A stretch of 24,413 nucleotides of DNA from a virus. The notes under the pieces are model-generated. The model had not been told where the DNA came from, did no database searches, and worked only from the letters and a program-made list of their open reading frames with translations. Location: positions 1-24,413 of the IMG/VR virus record IMGVR_UViG_3300026304_000006, one strand, 5' to 3'. A program made the position numbers and the translations under genes. Shown in pieces: positions 1 through 6,713 of the stretch. Numbering within the stretch: position 1 is the stretch's first letter; the number at the start of each line of letters is the position of its first letter.

Positions 1-52
1 TCTCTGGGGGCTCACTGACGCGGGCCGGGCGCGGGCTGACGTGCCAGATCGC

Positions 53-58
53 TAAGAT
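53..58 (+). promoter_or_regulatory. -10 element for a possibly leaderless transcript
   Basis: TAAGAT fits the actinobacterial -10 pattern TAnnnT and lies exactly 7 nt before the ATG at 66. Transcription would then begin at or within a base of the start codon, the arrangement typical of leaderless actinobacterial mRNAs. No Shine-Dalgarno is visible before ATG 66. No good -35 is seen at 16-18 nt upstream. The call rests on spacing and hexamer only. Confidence 0.4.
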
Positions 59-65
59 CGGCGCC

Positions 66-305
66 ATGCCCCCGACTCGTCCGGCCTGCTTCGGCGTGCC
101 CTGGACCCCGGAAGAGGCCGCCGCCGTCCTCGCCCCCCGCGCCGACGCTGACCTGCTCCGCGGCCTCGTGACGCTGCTCGGCCTGCCCGAGCTCGAGCCG
201 GGGAAATGGGACGCCGTCGACCTATGCGCGTTGCACATAGCCCTCAGGCCGTGGCTGGCGCGTAGGGTTCGCAGTGAGCGAACAGCCCATACCCGCGCGG
301 GGTGA
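66..305 (+). CDS. Small hypothetical protein, 79 aa
   Basis: Not recognised. The reading frame has strong G/C third positions. The first two thirds is acidic and Leu/Ala-rich (helices likely around residues 15-45 and 50-70), and the last 20 residues are basic. No membrane segment, cysteine pair or catalytic motif is seen. The ATG at 66 is the only sensible start. It lacks a Shine-Dalgarno but sits 7 nt after a TAAGAT hexamer, suggesting leaderless translation. The stop (303-305) overlaps the GTG/ATG starts of the next gene, so the pair is probably co-translated. It could be the first gene of the late transcript, but nothing shows its role. Confidence 0.6.
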   Translation: MPPTRPACFGVPWTPEEAAAVLAPRADADLLRGLVTLLGLPELEPGKWDAVDLCALHIALRPWLARRVRSERTAHTRAG

Positions 306-307
306 CC

Positions 308-562
308 ATGAGCGTGCCGCTGCTCCGGGCAGCAGAACGGCGTGACGTGCCGTTCTACGGGCTGCTGGTGTGCAACGGCGGCGACGCCCGCATGTTCGTC
401 GTCCACCACGGCCAGACGGTCGCCTGGCTGACCGAGTTCTGCCGCCAGCGCTTCGGGCTCGCCTGGGGTCCGCTGTGCCTGCGTGACTGGTCGGGCCGGC
501 CCTACCAGCCCCATGAGACAGTGCCCCCGGAGGGCACGCCGCTGCTGCTAGCCAGCGCCTGA
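308..562 (+). CDS. Small hypothetical protein, 84 aa
   Basis: Not recognised. The protein mixes hydrophobic and charged residues with two Cys in the middle and one near residue 57 and several Trp. It ends with a Pro-rich stretch (PYQPHETVPPEG). No clear domain. Start is uncertain: ATG 308 gives 84 residues and GTG 302 gives 86. Both overlap or abut the stop of the preceding ORF (303-305), so translation is probably coupled. The frame is coding-like by third-position GC, and the following gene begins 15 nt after its stop. No function is proposed. Confidence 0.6.
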   Translation: MSVPLLRAAERRDVPFYGLLVCNGGDARMFVVHHGQTVAWLTEFCRQRFGLAWGPLCLRDWSGRPYQPHETVPPEGTPLLLASA

Positions 563-576
563 CGAGAGGACCCGAC

Positions 577-882
577 ATGCCGGCAACGGCCCCCGCCGAG
601 CGCGCGGCGCTCGCTGACCTTGACAAGCTGAGCAGCGACCTGCGCGCGGGCTACGGCCACCGGCAGGCGCACACGGCCCGGCTGGACCAGATCGACGGCA
701 TGATCGCGAACCTGCGCAATGCCGTCGCCCAGCTCCCCGACGAGGAGATCCGCGAAGCCGAGTTCGAGGACCGGCTGCTCGCCCGGCACGACGCCGGCGA
801 GTTCGACTGGCGCGCCGAGCCGGCGGATCATGCGGCGCGGCTGCGGGAAGGCATCGAGCGCAGGAAGGCGGCAGGCAAGTGA
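577..882 (+). CDS. Small helical hypothetical protein, 101 aa
   Basis: Not recognised. The protein is highly charged and almost free of Gly and Pro after residue 10, with heptad-like spacing of Leu/Ile/Val from about residue 12 to 55 (LDKLSSDL, LDQIDGMIANLRNAV). A helical, possibly coiled-coil fold is likely. The start is supported by AGAGGA at 565-570, six bases before ATG 577. Its TGA (880-882) overlaps the GTG start of the next gene (879-881) in a GTGA overlap, so the two are translationally coupled. Small helical proteins before terminase genes are common in actinophages, but no role can be assigned. Confidence 0.7.
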   Translation: MPATAPAERAALADLDKLSSDLRAGYGHRQAHTARLDQIDGMIANLRNAVAQLPDEEIREAEFEDRLLARHDAGEFDWRAEPADHAARLREGIERRKAAGK

Positions 883-1391
883 GCAGGTTCGGGGCGGCTG
901 TCGAGTCTCAGTCCGCGCAGCTGGCCGGCGCGCCGGTCACCACCACGTTCAACGGCTACTTCGCTGCGCTGATCCCCGGCGCATCGGCTGAGCTCAAGTT
1001 GCGCCGCATCCTGTGGCATGTGCGCGGCCCGGCCGGCTCGGTCACGAGCGACCAGCACACGCTGGGGCTGTTCCGGCAGACTGTCCGCGCCGCTACTTCC
1101 GGCTTTACGACGACGACGTTCCAGAACCTGAGTCAGCGCGGCACTGCGTCAGTGTCGACCGGCATCGACATCACCACCGGGCCGACAGCGGGCACCGGCC
1201 CGACGATCGGCGCCAACGCGCTGACCAAGATCGGCGGCAACACCCAGGTCGGCCAGGACGTGCCGTGGGAGTTCCCCGATGACAGCTACAGCGTCGACCA
1301 GGGCACCGCCAACGGCCTCGCGATCGTCAACATCGGCAACGCGCTGCCCGCGTCGCACCTGTTCGTCGTCTCGCCTGAGATCGACGAGTAG
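879..1391 (+). CDS. Probable phage structural protein, 170 aa
   Basis: Not matched to a named family. After about residue 20 the sequence is rich in Thr, Ser, Gly and Val with alternating polar/hydrophobic runs, as expected of a beta-sandwich virion protein (residues 70-130, many Thr and Gly). It has no Cys, no signal peptide and no membrane segment. GTG 879 overlaps the previous stop (GTGA). The next gene, which also has a beta-rich N-terminus, starts 11 nt after its stop, suggesting that the two belong to one virion structure such as a fibre or decoration. This functional grouping is inference from composition and context. Confidence 0.6.
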   Translation: MSRFGAAVESQSAQLAGAPVTTTFNGYFAALIPGASAELKLRRILWHVRGPAGSVTSDQHTLGLFRQTVRAATSGFTTTTFQNLSQRGTASVSTGIDITTGPTAGTGPTIGANALTKIGGNTQVGQDVPWEFPDDSYSVDQGTANGLAIVNIGNALPASHLFVVSPEIDE

Positions 1392-1402
1392 ACGCCTGAG
1401 CC

Positions 1403-3103
1403 GTGGCCGGCGTTACTTCGGTCGGCACGCCGGTATTCACCCGCTCTGCGACGAGTCCGATCACTAGCGTCTGGGGTGCGGGGCAGAACCGGACGGCCGG
1501 GAACCTGCTCGTCGCGGTCGTGTCAGCGATCGCGCAGACATCAGTCACGGCACCGGGTGCCCCGGCAGGCTGGGTTAAGCCGATCTCGGCGACAGCCGGC
1601 ACCCGGTGCTCGCTCGGGATCTTCGTCCGTACTGCGGCCGGCGCAGACGCGGCCCCGTCGTTCAGCTCGACTCTCACGGGCACCGGCGCAATGACTGCCA
1701 CGCTGTTTGAACTGTCGGGGGCAGACGCGACCAACTTCCTGCAGACCCTCGGCACAGCGACCGGGACGACAGCGAACCCGCTGACGGTCACGTCGCAAGC
1801 AGCCGTGGCGCAAGCCGGGAGCTACGCAATCAGCGGCACCGGGCTGGAACTTACTTCGGCGGCCACCGACACTGAGACTCCGGCAGGCGGCTGGTCAGCG
1901 GTCGGTGATGACAGTGCGACGAGCGACGTCGTGCACACGGCAGTCATCGTGCAGTCCGCCCCGGCTGTCGCGTCAGCTCTCGCCGGGTCAGTGACGTGGG
2001 GCGCAGCCGGGAACAGCATTACCGCCGTGCTGGCCGTGTTTCAGCCGGTTGTCGTGCCGGCTGCTGCGCGCCCTGCTCGCCGTGTCGCCGCCGTCCGGTA
2101 CCGCCCCCGCGTTGCCGGCGTGCCCGGCGCCGGGTTCACCCCGGCTGCCGCCGCGCCGGCGAAGCCGCAGCCCCGGCAGAACGTGGCACGGGCAGCTACC
2201 GCCGCACGGCAGCAGCGCCGCCCGCCGGCTCCCGCTTTCCCGCTCGCTGAGACGTTCCAGCCGCTGCCCGCCATCCAGCCGGCCCGCCCCCGCCGGCCGC
2301 CAGGGCCAGGGCGCCGCCGCCCGCAGGCCGCCCTGCCGCCCGCCCAGACCCCCGCCGTGCAGCCCGCGAGGCGCCGCCTGCTGCCGCTCGTGCGCAGGCG
2401 CCCCGCCGCTCCGGTGCCGCCCGCGGTGGCGGTAGCTGCCGCAGCACCTGGCGTGACGCCGTGGCAGCGGTACCGGCGGGCACTGGCCAGGCCGCTCACC
2501 CGGCAGGCCACCGCGCCGCCGCCGCCCCAGGTGCTCGCGGCAGCCGTGCCTGCCGTGCCCGTGCAGCCGCGTGCCCGGCGCGTCATCTGGCGCCGCGCGG
2601 CCAGGGTGCCCGGGCCGGCCGCGGCGGCAGTCCCGGCGATCGCTGCCCAGCCGCGCCGCAAGCTGGCGCTGCCGGCCAGGCGCCGGCCAGCGACCGCAGC
2701 TCCGCAGCCGGCTGTGCCAGCCCCGGGGGCCCGCCGTCCGGCGCGGTCGCTGCCGCTGCGAAGCCGCCGCGCAGCCGCCTTCTCGCCGCCGTTCGTGCCG
2801 CCAGCGGCAGCGGCTCCGGCGAAGCCGGGACTGCGCCTGCGCTCACGTCTCGCCGGGCTGTTCACCAGGTTCCGGCGCGCCGCGGTGCCGCCTCCGGCTC
2901 CTGCCCTGCCGCCGCCAGCCGCGGCCCTGGCAGGCCAGGTGAGCGCCGGATCGCCGCATAGCCGCTGGCAGTCCGGCCCGGTGCACGACCGCTACGCCGC
3001 GGGCGACCCGCACGACCGCGGCTGGGAGGCCGGCCCGCCAGGGTCGCGTTACTCTACGGGTAGCCCGCATGGCACCGACCAGGCCGGCCCGCCGCACCGC
3101 TGA
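1403..3103 (+). CDS. Modular repeat virion protein: beta domain, Arg/Pro/Ala stalk, 9-residue repeats
   Basis: 566 aa. Residues 1-213 are Thr/Ser/Ala/Gly-rich and beta-like, resembling the sandwich modules of actinophage fibre or surface proteins (family memory, not a search). Residues about 214-512 are almost only Pro, Ala, Arg, Val, Leu, with about seven degenerate units of 26-36 residues, each an Arg cluster (as in QPARRRLLPLVRRRP or QPRRKLALPARRRP) followed by a Pro/Ala spacer. Residues 514-566 hold six units of about nine residues of the form xAGxPHxRW/Y. No Cys and no signal peptide are seen. GTG 1403 lies 11 nt after the previous stop. The stalk is very basic and could bind DNA or the acidic cell surface, or be an extended linker. 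Function unknown. The frame is trusted because both ends are ordered and a GAGGAGG-led gene follows. Confidence 0.75.
   Translation: MAGVTSVGTPVFTRSATSPITSVWGAGQNRTAGNLLVAVVSAIAQTSVTAPGAPAGWVKPISATAGTRCSLGIFVRTAAGADAAPSFSSTLTGTGAMTATLFELSGADATNFLQTLGTATGTTANPLTVTSQAAVAQAGSYAISGTGLELTSAATDTETPAGGWSAVGDDSATSDVVHTAVIVQSAPAVASALAGSVTWGAAGNSITAVLAVFQPVVVPAAARPARRVAAVRYRPRVAGVPGAGFTPAAAAPAKPQPRQNVARAATAARQQRRPPAPAFPLAETFQPLPAIQPARPRRPPGPGRRRPQAALPPAQTPAVQPARRRLLPLVRRRPAAPVPPAVAVAAAAPGVTPWQRYRRALARPLTRQATAPPPPQVLAAAVPAVPVQPRARRVIWRRAARVPGPAAAAVPAIAAQPRRKLALPARRRPATAAPQPAVPAPGARRPARSLPLRSRRAAAFSPPFVPPAAAAPAKPGLRLRSRLAGLFTRFRRAAVPPPAPALPPPAAALAGQVSAGSPHSRWQSGPVHDRYAAGDPHDRGWEAGPPGSRYSTGSPHGTDQAGPPHR
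2041..2940 (+). repeat. Degenerate Arg-cluster/Pro-Ala protein repeats
   Basis: This stretch encodes residues 214-512 of the 566-aa protein. About seven units alternate an Arg-rich block with a Pro/Ala spacer. The Arg blocks include RRLLPLVRRR, WQRYRRALARP, RARRVIWRRAAR, RRKLALPARRR, RRPARSLPLRSRR and LRSRLAGLFTRFRR. Units vary from 26 to 36 residues, so this is protein-level repetition rather than a recent DNA duplication. Confidence 0.65.
2942..3100 (+). repeat. Six tandem 9-residue repeats (xAGxPHxRW/Y)
   Basis: Residues 514-566 divide cleanly into SAGSPHSRW, QSGPVHDRY, AAGDPHDRGW, EAGPPGSRY, STGSPHGTD and QAGPPHR. Gly at position 3 is invariant, Pro at 4 or 5 nearly so, and an aromatic residue ends four of the units. 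One unit carries a one-residue insertion and the last is truncated by the stop. The periodicity suggests a beta-repeat or fibrous tip. Confidence 0.75.
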
Positions 3104-3115
3104 GGAGGCCTCCCG

Positions 3116-3424
3116 ATGATGCAGCTCGCCTCGTCCCTGGCCTACCTGTTCGTGCCGCTCTACGGCCCCAAGGGCACCGACCTGACGCAATACGCAGTGG
3201 ACCTGGCGCTGATCACCGACGCGGGCGCCGAGCCCTCGAGCGGCGACTGGCACGCCGCGACCTGGCTGTCCCCCGACGGCATCAAGCCGAAGGAGGCGGC
3301 CCTGCTGATCGGCCCGGCCGCCCAGGTGTACGCCTCCGGCGAGTACATGTGCTACGCCCGGATCACCGCCGGCGCCGAGAAGCCGGTACTCCCGAGCGGG
3401 AGAGTCCGCATCGGCGCGGGATGA
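3116..3424 (+). CDS. Small structural-type protein, 102 aa
   Basis: Not named with certainty. It starts at ATG 3116, seven bases after a strong GAGGAGG (3102-3108); a second ATG follows at once. The pattern DLTQYAVDLALI, then GDWHAATWL, AALLIGP and GEYMCYARIT, ending in a short Val/Gly/Arg stretch, resembles the small Ig-like or baseplate-upper-protein-like beta domains often encoded near structural genes of actinophages (family-level memory only). The gene ends 14 nt before the small terminase gene and shares its orientation. The likely role is a virion surface, fibre-attachment or neck component. No enzyme motif is seen. Confidence 0.65.
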   Translation: MMQLASSLAYLFVPLYGPKGTDLTQYAVDLALITDAGAEPSSGDWHAATWLSPDGIKPKEAALLIGPAAQVYASGEYMCYARITAGAEKPVLPSGRVRIGAG

Positions 3425-3438
3425 CCTGACGAACACCC

Positions 3439-4011
3439 ATGGCCACGCGAACCCGAGGCCCGAATGGCGCCTACCGGCGGTCACTGAAGACTGCCGCCCG
3501 TGACCGCCGTGCCGCCGACCTTTACGGCCAGGGCTGGTCCTACCAGCGGATCGCCGACGAGCTCAGGTTCGCTTCCCGCGGCCATGCCCACGACGCGGTC
3601 CACCGTGCCTTCGCCGACCTGCCCGCCGAGGGCGCCGACCTGGGCCGCAGCATCGATCTTGACCGGATCGACCGGCTGATCGAGCAGGCCTGGGCCGTGA
3701 TGCTGCGCCCCCACGTCGCGCATTCGGGCGGCAGCATCGTCCGCCGCCAGGCCGGCTGGGAGCGCGATAGCAGCGGCGAGATCGTCTTCGACGGCGAAGG
3801 CGCCCCGATCCCGGTCTACGAGGAACTCGCTGATGACGGGCCGGTGCTGGCCGCGATCGACCGCATCCGGGCGCTGCTGGAGCGCCGCGCGAAGACGATC
3901 GGCTACGACGCCCCGGCCCGGTCGCGTATCGAGGTCATCACCGCGGAGATGGTGGAGGCGGAGATAGCCCGGCTGGAGGCCGAGCATGGTGACGATCCAG
4001 GCACCCCCTGA
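3439..4011 (+). CDS. terS: Small terminase subunit (putative)
   Basis: 190 aa. The N-terminal 20 residues are basic. Residues about 22-60 form a helix-turn-helix (AADLYGQGWSYQRIADEL), the DNA-recognition fold expected of TerS. The middle (65-140) is helical with an acidic insert, and residues 140-185 are long charged helices suited to ring assembly. The main support is position: the gene overlaps terL by 26 nt (3986-4011), the usual TerS-TerL order. TerS recognises the packaging site and loads the concatemer onto the large subunit. No Shine-Dalgarno is clear at ATG 3439. A general HTH regulator is the alternative, less likely here. Confidence 0.75.
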   Translation: MATRTRGPNGAYRRSLKTAARDRRAADLYGQGWSYQRIADELRFASRGHAHDAVHRAFADLPAEGADLGRSIDLDRIDRLIEQAWAVMLRPHVAHSGGSIVRRQAGWERDSSGEIVFDGEGAPIPVYEELADDGPVLAAIDRIRALLERRAKTIGYDAPARSRIEVITAEMVEAEIARLEAEHGDDPGTP

Positions 4012-5569
4012 CCGGCTCCGCCACCTGCGCGACCTGCAACGGCGCCGGGCAGAGCGCAGGAAGCAGGACTATCCCTCGCCGCTGGCGCTCGCCGCCGCGC
4101 TCGACCCCGCCACGAAGAGCAGCCCGGCGCTCCGCCTGATCGATGACGCGCTCGTGGACCTGATGGCAGACGACTCACCGCACAATGCCCTGGCCGTCCT
4201 GGTTCCCGCTCAGGAGGGAAAGAGCACGATATGTTCCCGGCGGCTCCCCGAATGGGTGCTGCATATTGACCAGTCAGCGCAGATCGCGGTCATCTCCTAC
4301 CAGGCCGACATCGCGATCCGGTGGGGCCGGGAGATCAAGCGCGACGTGGCCCTGGCCGAGGGCAGGCTGAACGTCACCATCCGCCAGGACTCGAGCGCCG
4401 CCGCGCGGTGGGACACCCCGGAGGGCGGCGGCGTGTACTGCACGGGCGTCGGCGGGCCGCTGACCGGCCGCTCGGTGGGCCGGCTGATGGTGATCGATGA
4501 CCCGGTGAAGGACCGCGCCGACGCCGAGTCCGCGACGATCCGCGAGTCGGCGTGGTCCTGGTGGGAGTCGGTGGCGCTGACCCGGCTCGGCCCCCGCTCC
4601 CGCGTGGTACTGATCATGACAAGATTTCACGAGGACGACCTGGCCGGCCGCATCCTGAGCAGGCCAGGCCCGCTGCACTGGCGGGTGCTGAAGATCCCCG
4701 CCATCGCCGAGGATGGCGACGAGCTGGGCCGCCCGCCGGGCGAGGAGCTCGAGTCGGTGCGCGGCCGGGCGCCCGGCTACTTCGCGAACCTGCGGGCCGG
4801 GATGAGCCCGTACGTGTTCAGCGGCATGTACCAGCAGAACCCGGTGGCGCCGGAAGGCAACTTCTTCCGCCGCTCGGCCTTCCGGTACTGGCGGCACGCC
4901 GAGCCGTGGCAGGACGGCCGGGAGCGGATCGCGTGCGAGGGCCAGCTGGTGACGATGGCGGACTGCTGGACGTTCGGCACCGTCGACGTGGCCGCCAGCA
5001 CGAGGACCACCGCCGACTGGACAGTGGTGTCGGCGTGGGCGGTGTCGGTGGAGGGCGACCTGATCCTGCTCGACCGCGCCCGGGCGCGCGTCCAGCAGCA
5101 TGACCACTTCAGGATCGCTGACCCGCTGATCCGGCGCTGGGGCCTGGGCGTGCTGTACGTGGAGCACGGCTTCTTCGCGTCCACGCTGGTGAAGGACGCC
5201 CGCGACGCCGGGTACCCGGTGGCCGAGCTGCGCGCCGACACCGACAAGATCACCCGCGCCATCCCGGCCGCCGGGCGGGTGCACGCCGGGCGGGTCTGGT
5301 TCCCCGCCGAGGCGCCGTGGCTGGACGAGTGGACCGATGAGCTGGCGGCGTTCCCGAACGGAGCCCACGACGACCAGGTAGACACCCTGTCCTACGCGGC
5401 GCTGGTGGTGACGAACCAGTGGGCGAAGGCGCCGGACCCGCCGCGGGAGGGCCTGTCGCCGCACGAGCGCGCCATCGCCGCCGCCTACGCGAGCGCGACG
5501 GGCAGCGCGGGCAACGGGCAGCACTCGGACGGCACGGGCCAGCTGGACATCATGAACCTGGACTACTGA
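3986..5569 (+). CDS. terL: Terminase large subunit
   Basis: 527 aa. This is the DNA-packaging ATPase and nuclease that docks on the portal. The ATPase part shows a deviant Walker A, VPAQEGKST (73-81), a Walker B, LMVIDD (167-172), and a coupling motif, MTRFHEDD (211-218). The RNase-H-like nuclease shows GTVD (Asp334), YVEH (Glu393) and HDDQVD (Asp462/463/466), a complete acidic set. Length is normal for the family. ATG 3986 lies six bases after GGAGG (3975-3979) inside the terS end. The 3' end is not followed by the portal gene as usual but by an island with its own promoter-like elements. The protein looks intact and functional. Confidence 0.95.
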   Translation: MVTIQAPPDRLRHLRDLQRRRAERRKQDYPSPLALAAALDPATKSSPALRLIDDALVDLMADDSPHNALAVLVPAQEGKSTICSRRLPEWVLHIDQSAQIAVISYQADIAIRWGREIKRDVALAEGRLNVTIRQDSSAAARWDTPEGGGVYCTGVGGPLTGRSVGRLMVIDDPVKDRADAESATIRESAWSWWESVALTRLGPRSRVVLIMTRFHEDDLAGRILSRPGPLHWRVLKIPAIAEDGDELGRPPGEELESVRGRAPGYFANLRAGMSPYVFSGMYQQNPVAPEGNFFRRSAFRYWRHAEPWQDGRERIACEGQLVTMADCWTFGTVDVAASTRTTADWTVVSAWAVSVEGDLILLDRARARVQQHDHFRIADPLIRRWGLGVLYVEHGFFASTLVKDARDAGYPVAELRADTDKITRAIPAAGRVHAGRVWFPAEAPWLDEWTDELAAFPNGAHDDQVDTLSYAALVVTNQWAKAPDPPREGLSPHERAIAAAYASATGSAGNGQHSDGTGQLDIMNLDY

Positions 5570-5570
5570 G

Positions 5571-5632
5571 TGTGGTACCCCTACCGGCGCAGAGGGCTAG
5601 GCTGTGTGGTACCCATACACGGAGGTACCACA
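5571..5632 (+). promoter_or_regulatory. Promoter/operator with three TGTGGTACC elements
   Basis: Just after the terL stop lies TGTGGTACC at 5571-5579, again at 5605-5613, and inverted as GGTACCACA at 5624-5632. The last two form a perfect 9-bp inverted repeat with a 10-nt spacer. A -10-like TAGGCT is at 5598-5603, so copy 1 would sit near the -35 region and copies 2 and 3 over the start point and leader. A GGAGG Shine-Dalgarno (5621-5625) lies against and partly within the third element. This is what an autoregulated promoter looks like. The ribbon-helix-helix protein encoded at 5888 is the natural candidate to bind it (inference). Confidence 0.6.
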
Positions 5633-5650
5633 ATGGCAGTGGCCCGGTGA
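5633..5650 (+). CDS. Five-codon leader ORF (MAVAR)
   Basis: ATG 5633 is preceded at seven bases by GGAGG (5621-5625), a near-ideal ribosome site, yet the frame ends after five codons at TGA 5648-5650. That stop overlaps the ATG of the next gene (5650) as TGATG. The following gene has no Shine-Dalgarno of its own, so this minigene probably delivers ribosomes to it. An alternative is that a base was lost or gained and the true gene originally began at 5633. Confidence 0.4.
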   Translation: MAVAR

Positions 5651-5895
5651 TGCAGCCGGCCGCCTACTGGATCGAAGCGGCCAAGCGCGCCTACGTCCTG
5701 ACCGGGGACCGCAGGGCGCTGAGCTACGCCGATCAGTTCGTGGAGGCTGAGGCAGCCAGCCCGGACAGCCTGATCGACAGTCTCGATATCCCTCACTGGC
5801 TGCGAGACATCTGGTTTGACCGGCTCGGCTTCGTAGGCCAGGACCAGGGCGGCATGTGGGGCTGGTCGCCATGGCATGAGCCCGTCCATGGGTAA
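5650..5895 (+). CDS. Trp-rich small protein of the terL-portal island, 81 aa
   Basis: Not recognised. It is acidic with six Trp in 81 residues, three of them in a C-terminal cluster (GGMWGWSPWHEP). The first half is helical (AAYWIEAAKRAYVL, ALSYADQFVEAEAA). There is no Cys and no membrane segment. The start is ATG 5650, coupled to a five-codon leader ORF by TGATG; GTG 5647 is directly before it. Its 3' end overlaps the next gene by 8 nt if that gene starts at 5888. It is the first full gene behind the GGTACC promoter region, so it is expressed with the ribbon-helix-helix gene. Unknown function, possibly a moron product. Confidence 0.65.
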   Translation: MQPAAYWIEAAKRAYVLTGDRRALSYADQFVEAEAASPDSLIDSLDIPHWLRDIWFDRLGFVGQDQGGMWGWSPWHEPVHG

Positions 5896-6199
5896 GCGCA
5901 CGAGCGTCTACCTGACAGACGCGCAGACGGCATCCCTTGCGGCGCTCGGCACGACGATGGCCGAGGTGGTCCGCGCGGGGTTCGCGGCGCTGGAGCAGCC
6001 GGCCGGACCGTTCGGCATTCCGGTGAGGGCCGACTCCCGCATGCCCGATGGCTTCGCCGCGATCGTCGCGCCCGGGAACGAGCCAGCGGTATTCAAGCTG
6101 CCCGAGCTGAAGCCCGGCCTGTACCCGTGCTGCTCGCACTGCACCCACCCGCCGACGGTCAGCGGCCACGGCCGCAGGTGCCTGCAGTGCCCGGCATGA
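5888..6199 (+). CDS. Ribbon-helix-helix protein with C-terminal zinc motif
   Basis: 103 aa from ATG 5888; an in-frame ATG 5876 would add four residues. Residues 3-35 have the layout of a ribbon-helix-helix DNA-binding domain: strand KRTSVYLT, helix DAQTASLAAL, turn with GTT, helix MAEVVRAGFAAL. Residues 36-78 are a Pro/Gly-rich linker. Residues 82-101 carry CSHC and CLQC pairs spaced like a zinc ribbon. RHH proteins usually dimerise, bind short repeated operators and repress their own promoter. The palindromic GGTACC elements at 5571-5632 are the likely target (inference). Overlap with the previous stop (5893-5895) implies co-translation. It could also be the antitoxin-like half of a pair, but no toxin is evident. 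Confidence 0.75.
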   Translation: MGKRTSVYLTDAQTASLAALGTTMAEVVRAGFAALEQPAGPFGIPVRADSRMPDGFAAIVAPGNEPAVFKLPELKPGLYPCCSHCTHPPTVSGHGRRCLQCPA

Positions 6200-6212
6200 G
6201 AGCGGCGAGGGC

Positions 6213-6713
6213 ATGGGCAACACGCTGACCGAGAACGAAAAGCGCACCGTCCGCGCGATCATGGCAGCCACGCGCTGCCCCCGCTGCCGGAGCGAACTGG
6301 ACGGCGAGGGCCGCAACGTGTGGCTCTTCTGCGCCCGGCATGGCTGCGGCGCGACCACTAAGGCTGGCACGCGATGCCGTAACTCGGCCACCTACCCGGA
6401 GGTGCGCCGCTGTGGCATTCATCTCCACGGCACCGGACGGAGGACGGCTGACCCGCTGCCGGTCACCGAATACGCCATCGAGATGTCAGGCGGCAGCATG
6501 CAGGTCCGCAACGACGCGCCCGAGGTTGAGGCGGTCTATCCGCTCGATGACTGGCTCGGCCTTCAGCTCTGGCAGGGCTCGCACGTCTGGCGGCGCAAGG
6601 TCGTCGTCACCCAGGAGTGGGAGCGGGTCACGCTGGCTGATCTGGACGCGACGGCGCGCGCCGTCTATGACGAGCAGTCCGCGCGCTTTGGCGGCGTCCC
6701 GCGCCACCGCTAG
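6213..6713 (+). CDS. Zinc-motif protein (DUF5763-like), 166 aa
   Basis: The N-terminal half carries two metal motifs. The first is CPRC (22-25) with later Cys 40 and 45, a zinc-ribbon layout. The second is a Cys-9-Cys-11-Cys-2-His pattern (Cys45, Cys55, Cys67, His70) including TTKAGTRCRN and RCGIH, which resembles the DUF5763-type zinc domain of actinobacterial phages and restriction-linked proteins (recalled, not searched). Residues 78-166 form a separate alpha/beta part with no known motif. ATG 6213 follows GGCGAGG at only two bases, a weak start. The gene ends in CTAG, which also supplies the stop of the opposing gene. A DNA- or RNA-binding role is plausible but unproven. Confidence 0.7.
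   Translation: MGNTLTENEKRTVRAIMAATRCPRCRSELDGEGRNVWLFCARHGCGATTKAGTRCRNSATYPEVRRCGIHLHGTGRRTADPLPVTEYAIEMSGGSMQVRNDAPEVEAVYPLDDWLGLQLWQGSHVWRRKVVVTQEWERVTLADLDATARAVYDEQSARFGGVPRHR

Noticed and set aside
2041-2865. Minus-strand open frame opposite the Arg/Pro/Ala stalk
   Set aside because: Low-complexity Ala/Gly/Arg in both directions; the plus frame is continuous with ordered N- and C-terminal domains.
4274-5524. Minus-strand open frame (416 aa) opposite terL
   Set aside because: Antisense of a complete terminase with all catalytic motifs; no ordered domain in the translated product.
5419-5649. Extended start for the Trp-rich gene inside terL
   Set aside because: The upstream part is the terL shadow and crosses the promoter/operator; the first ordered residues follow ATG 5650.
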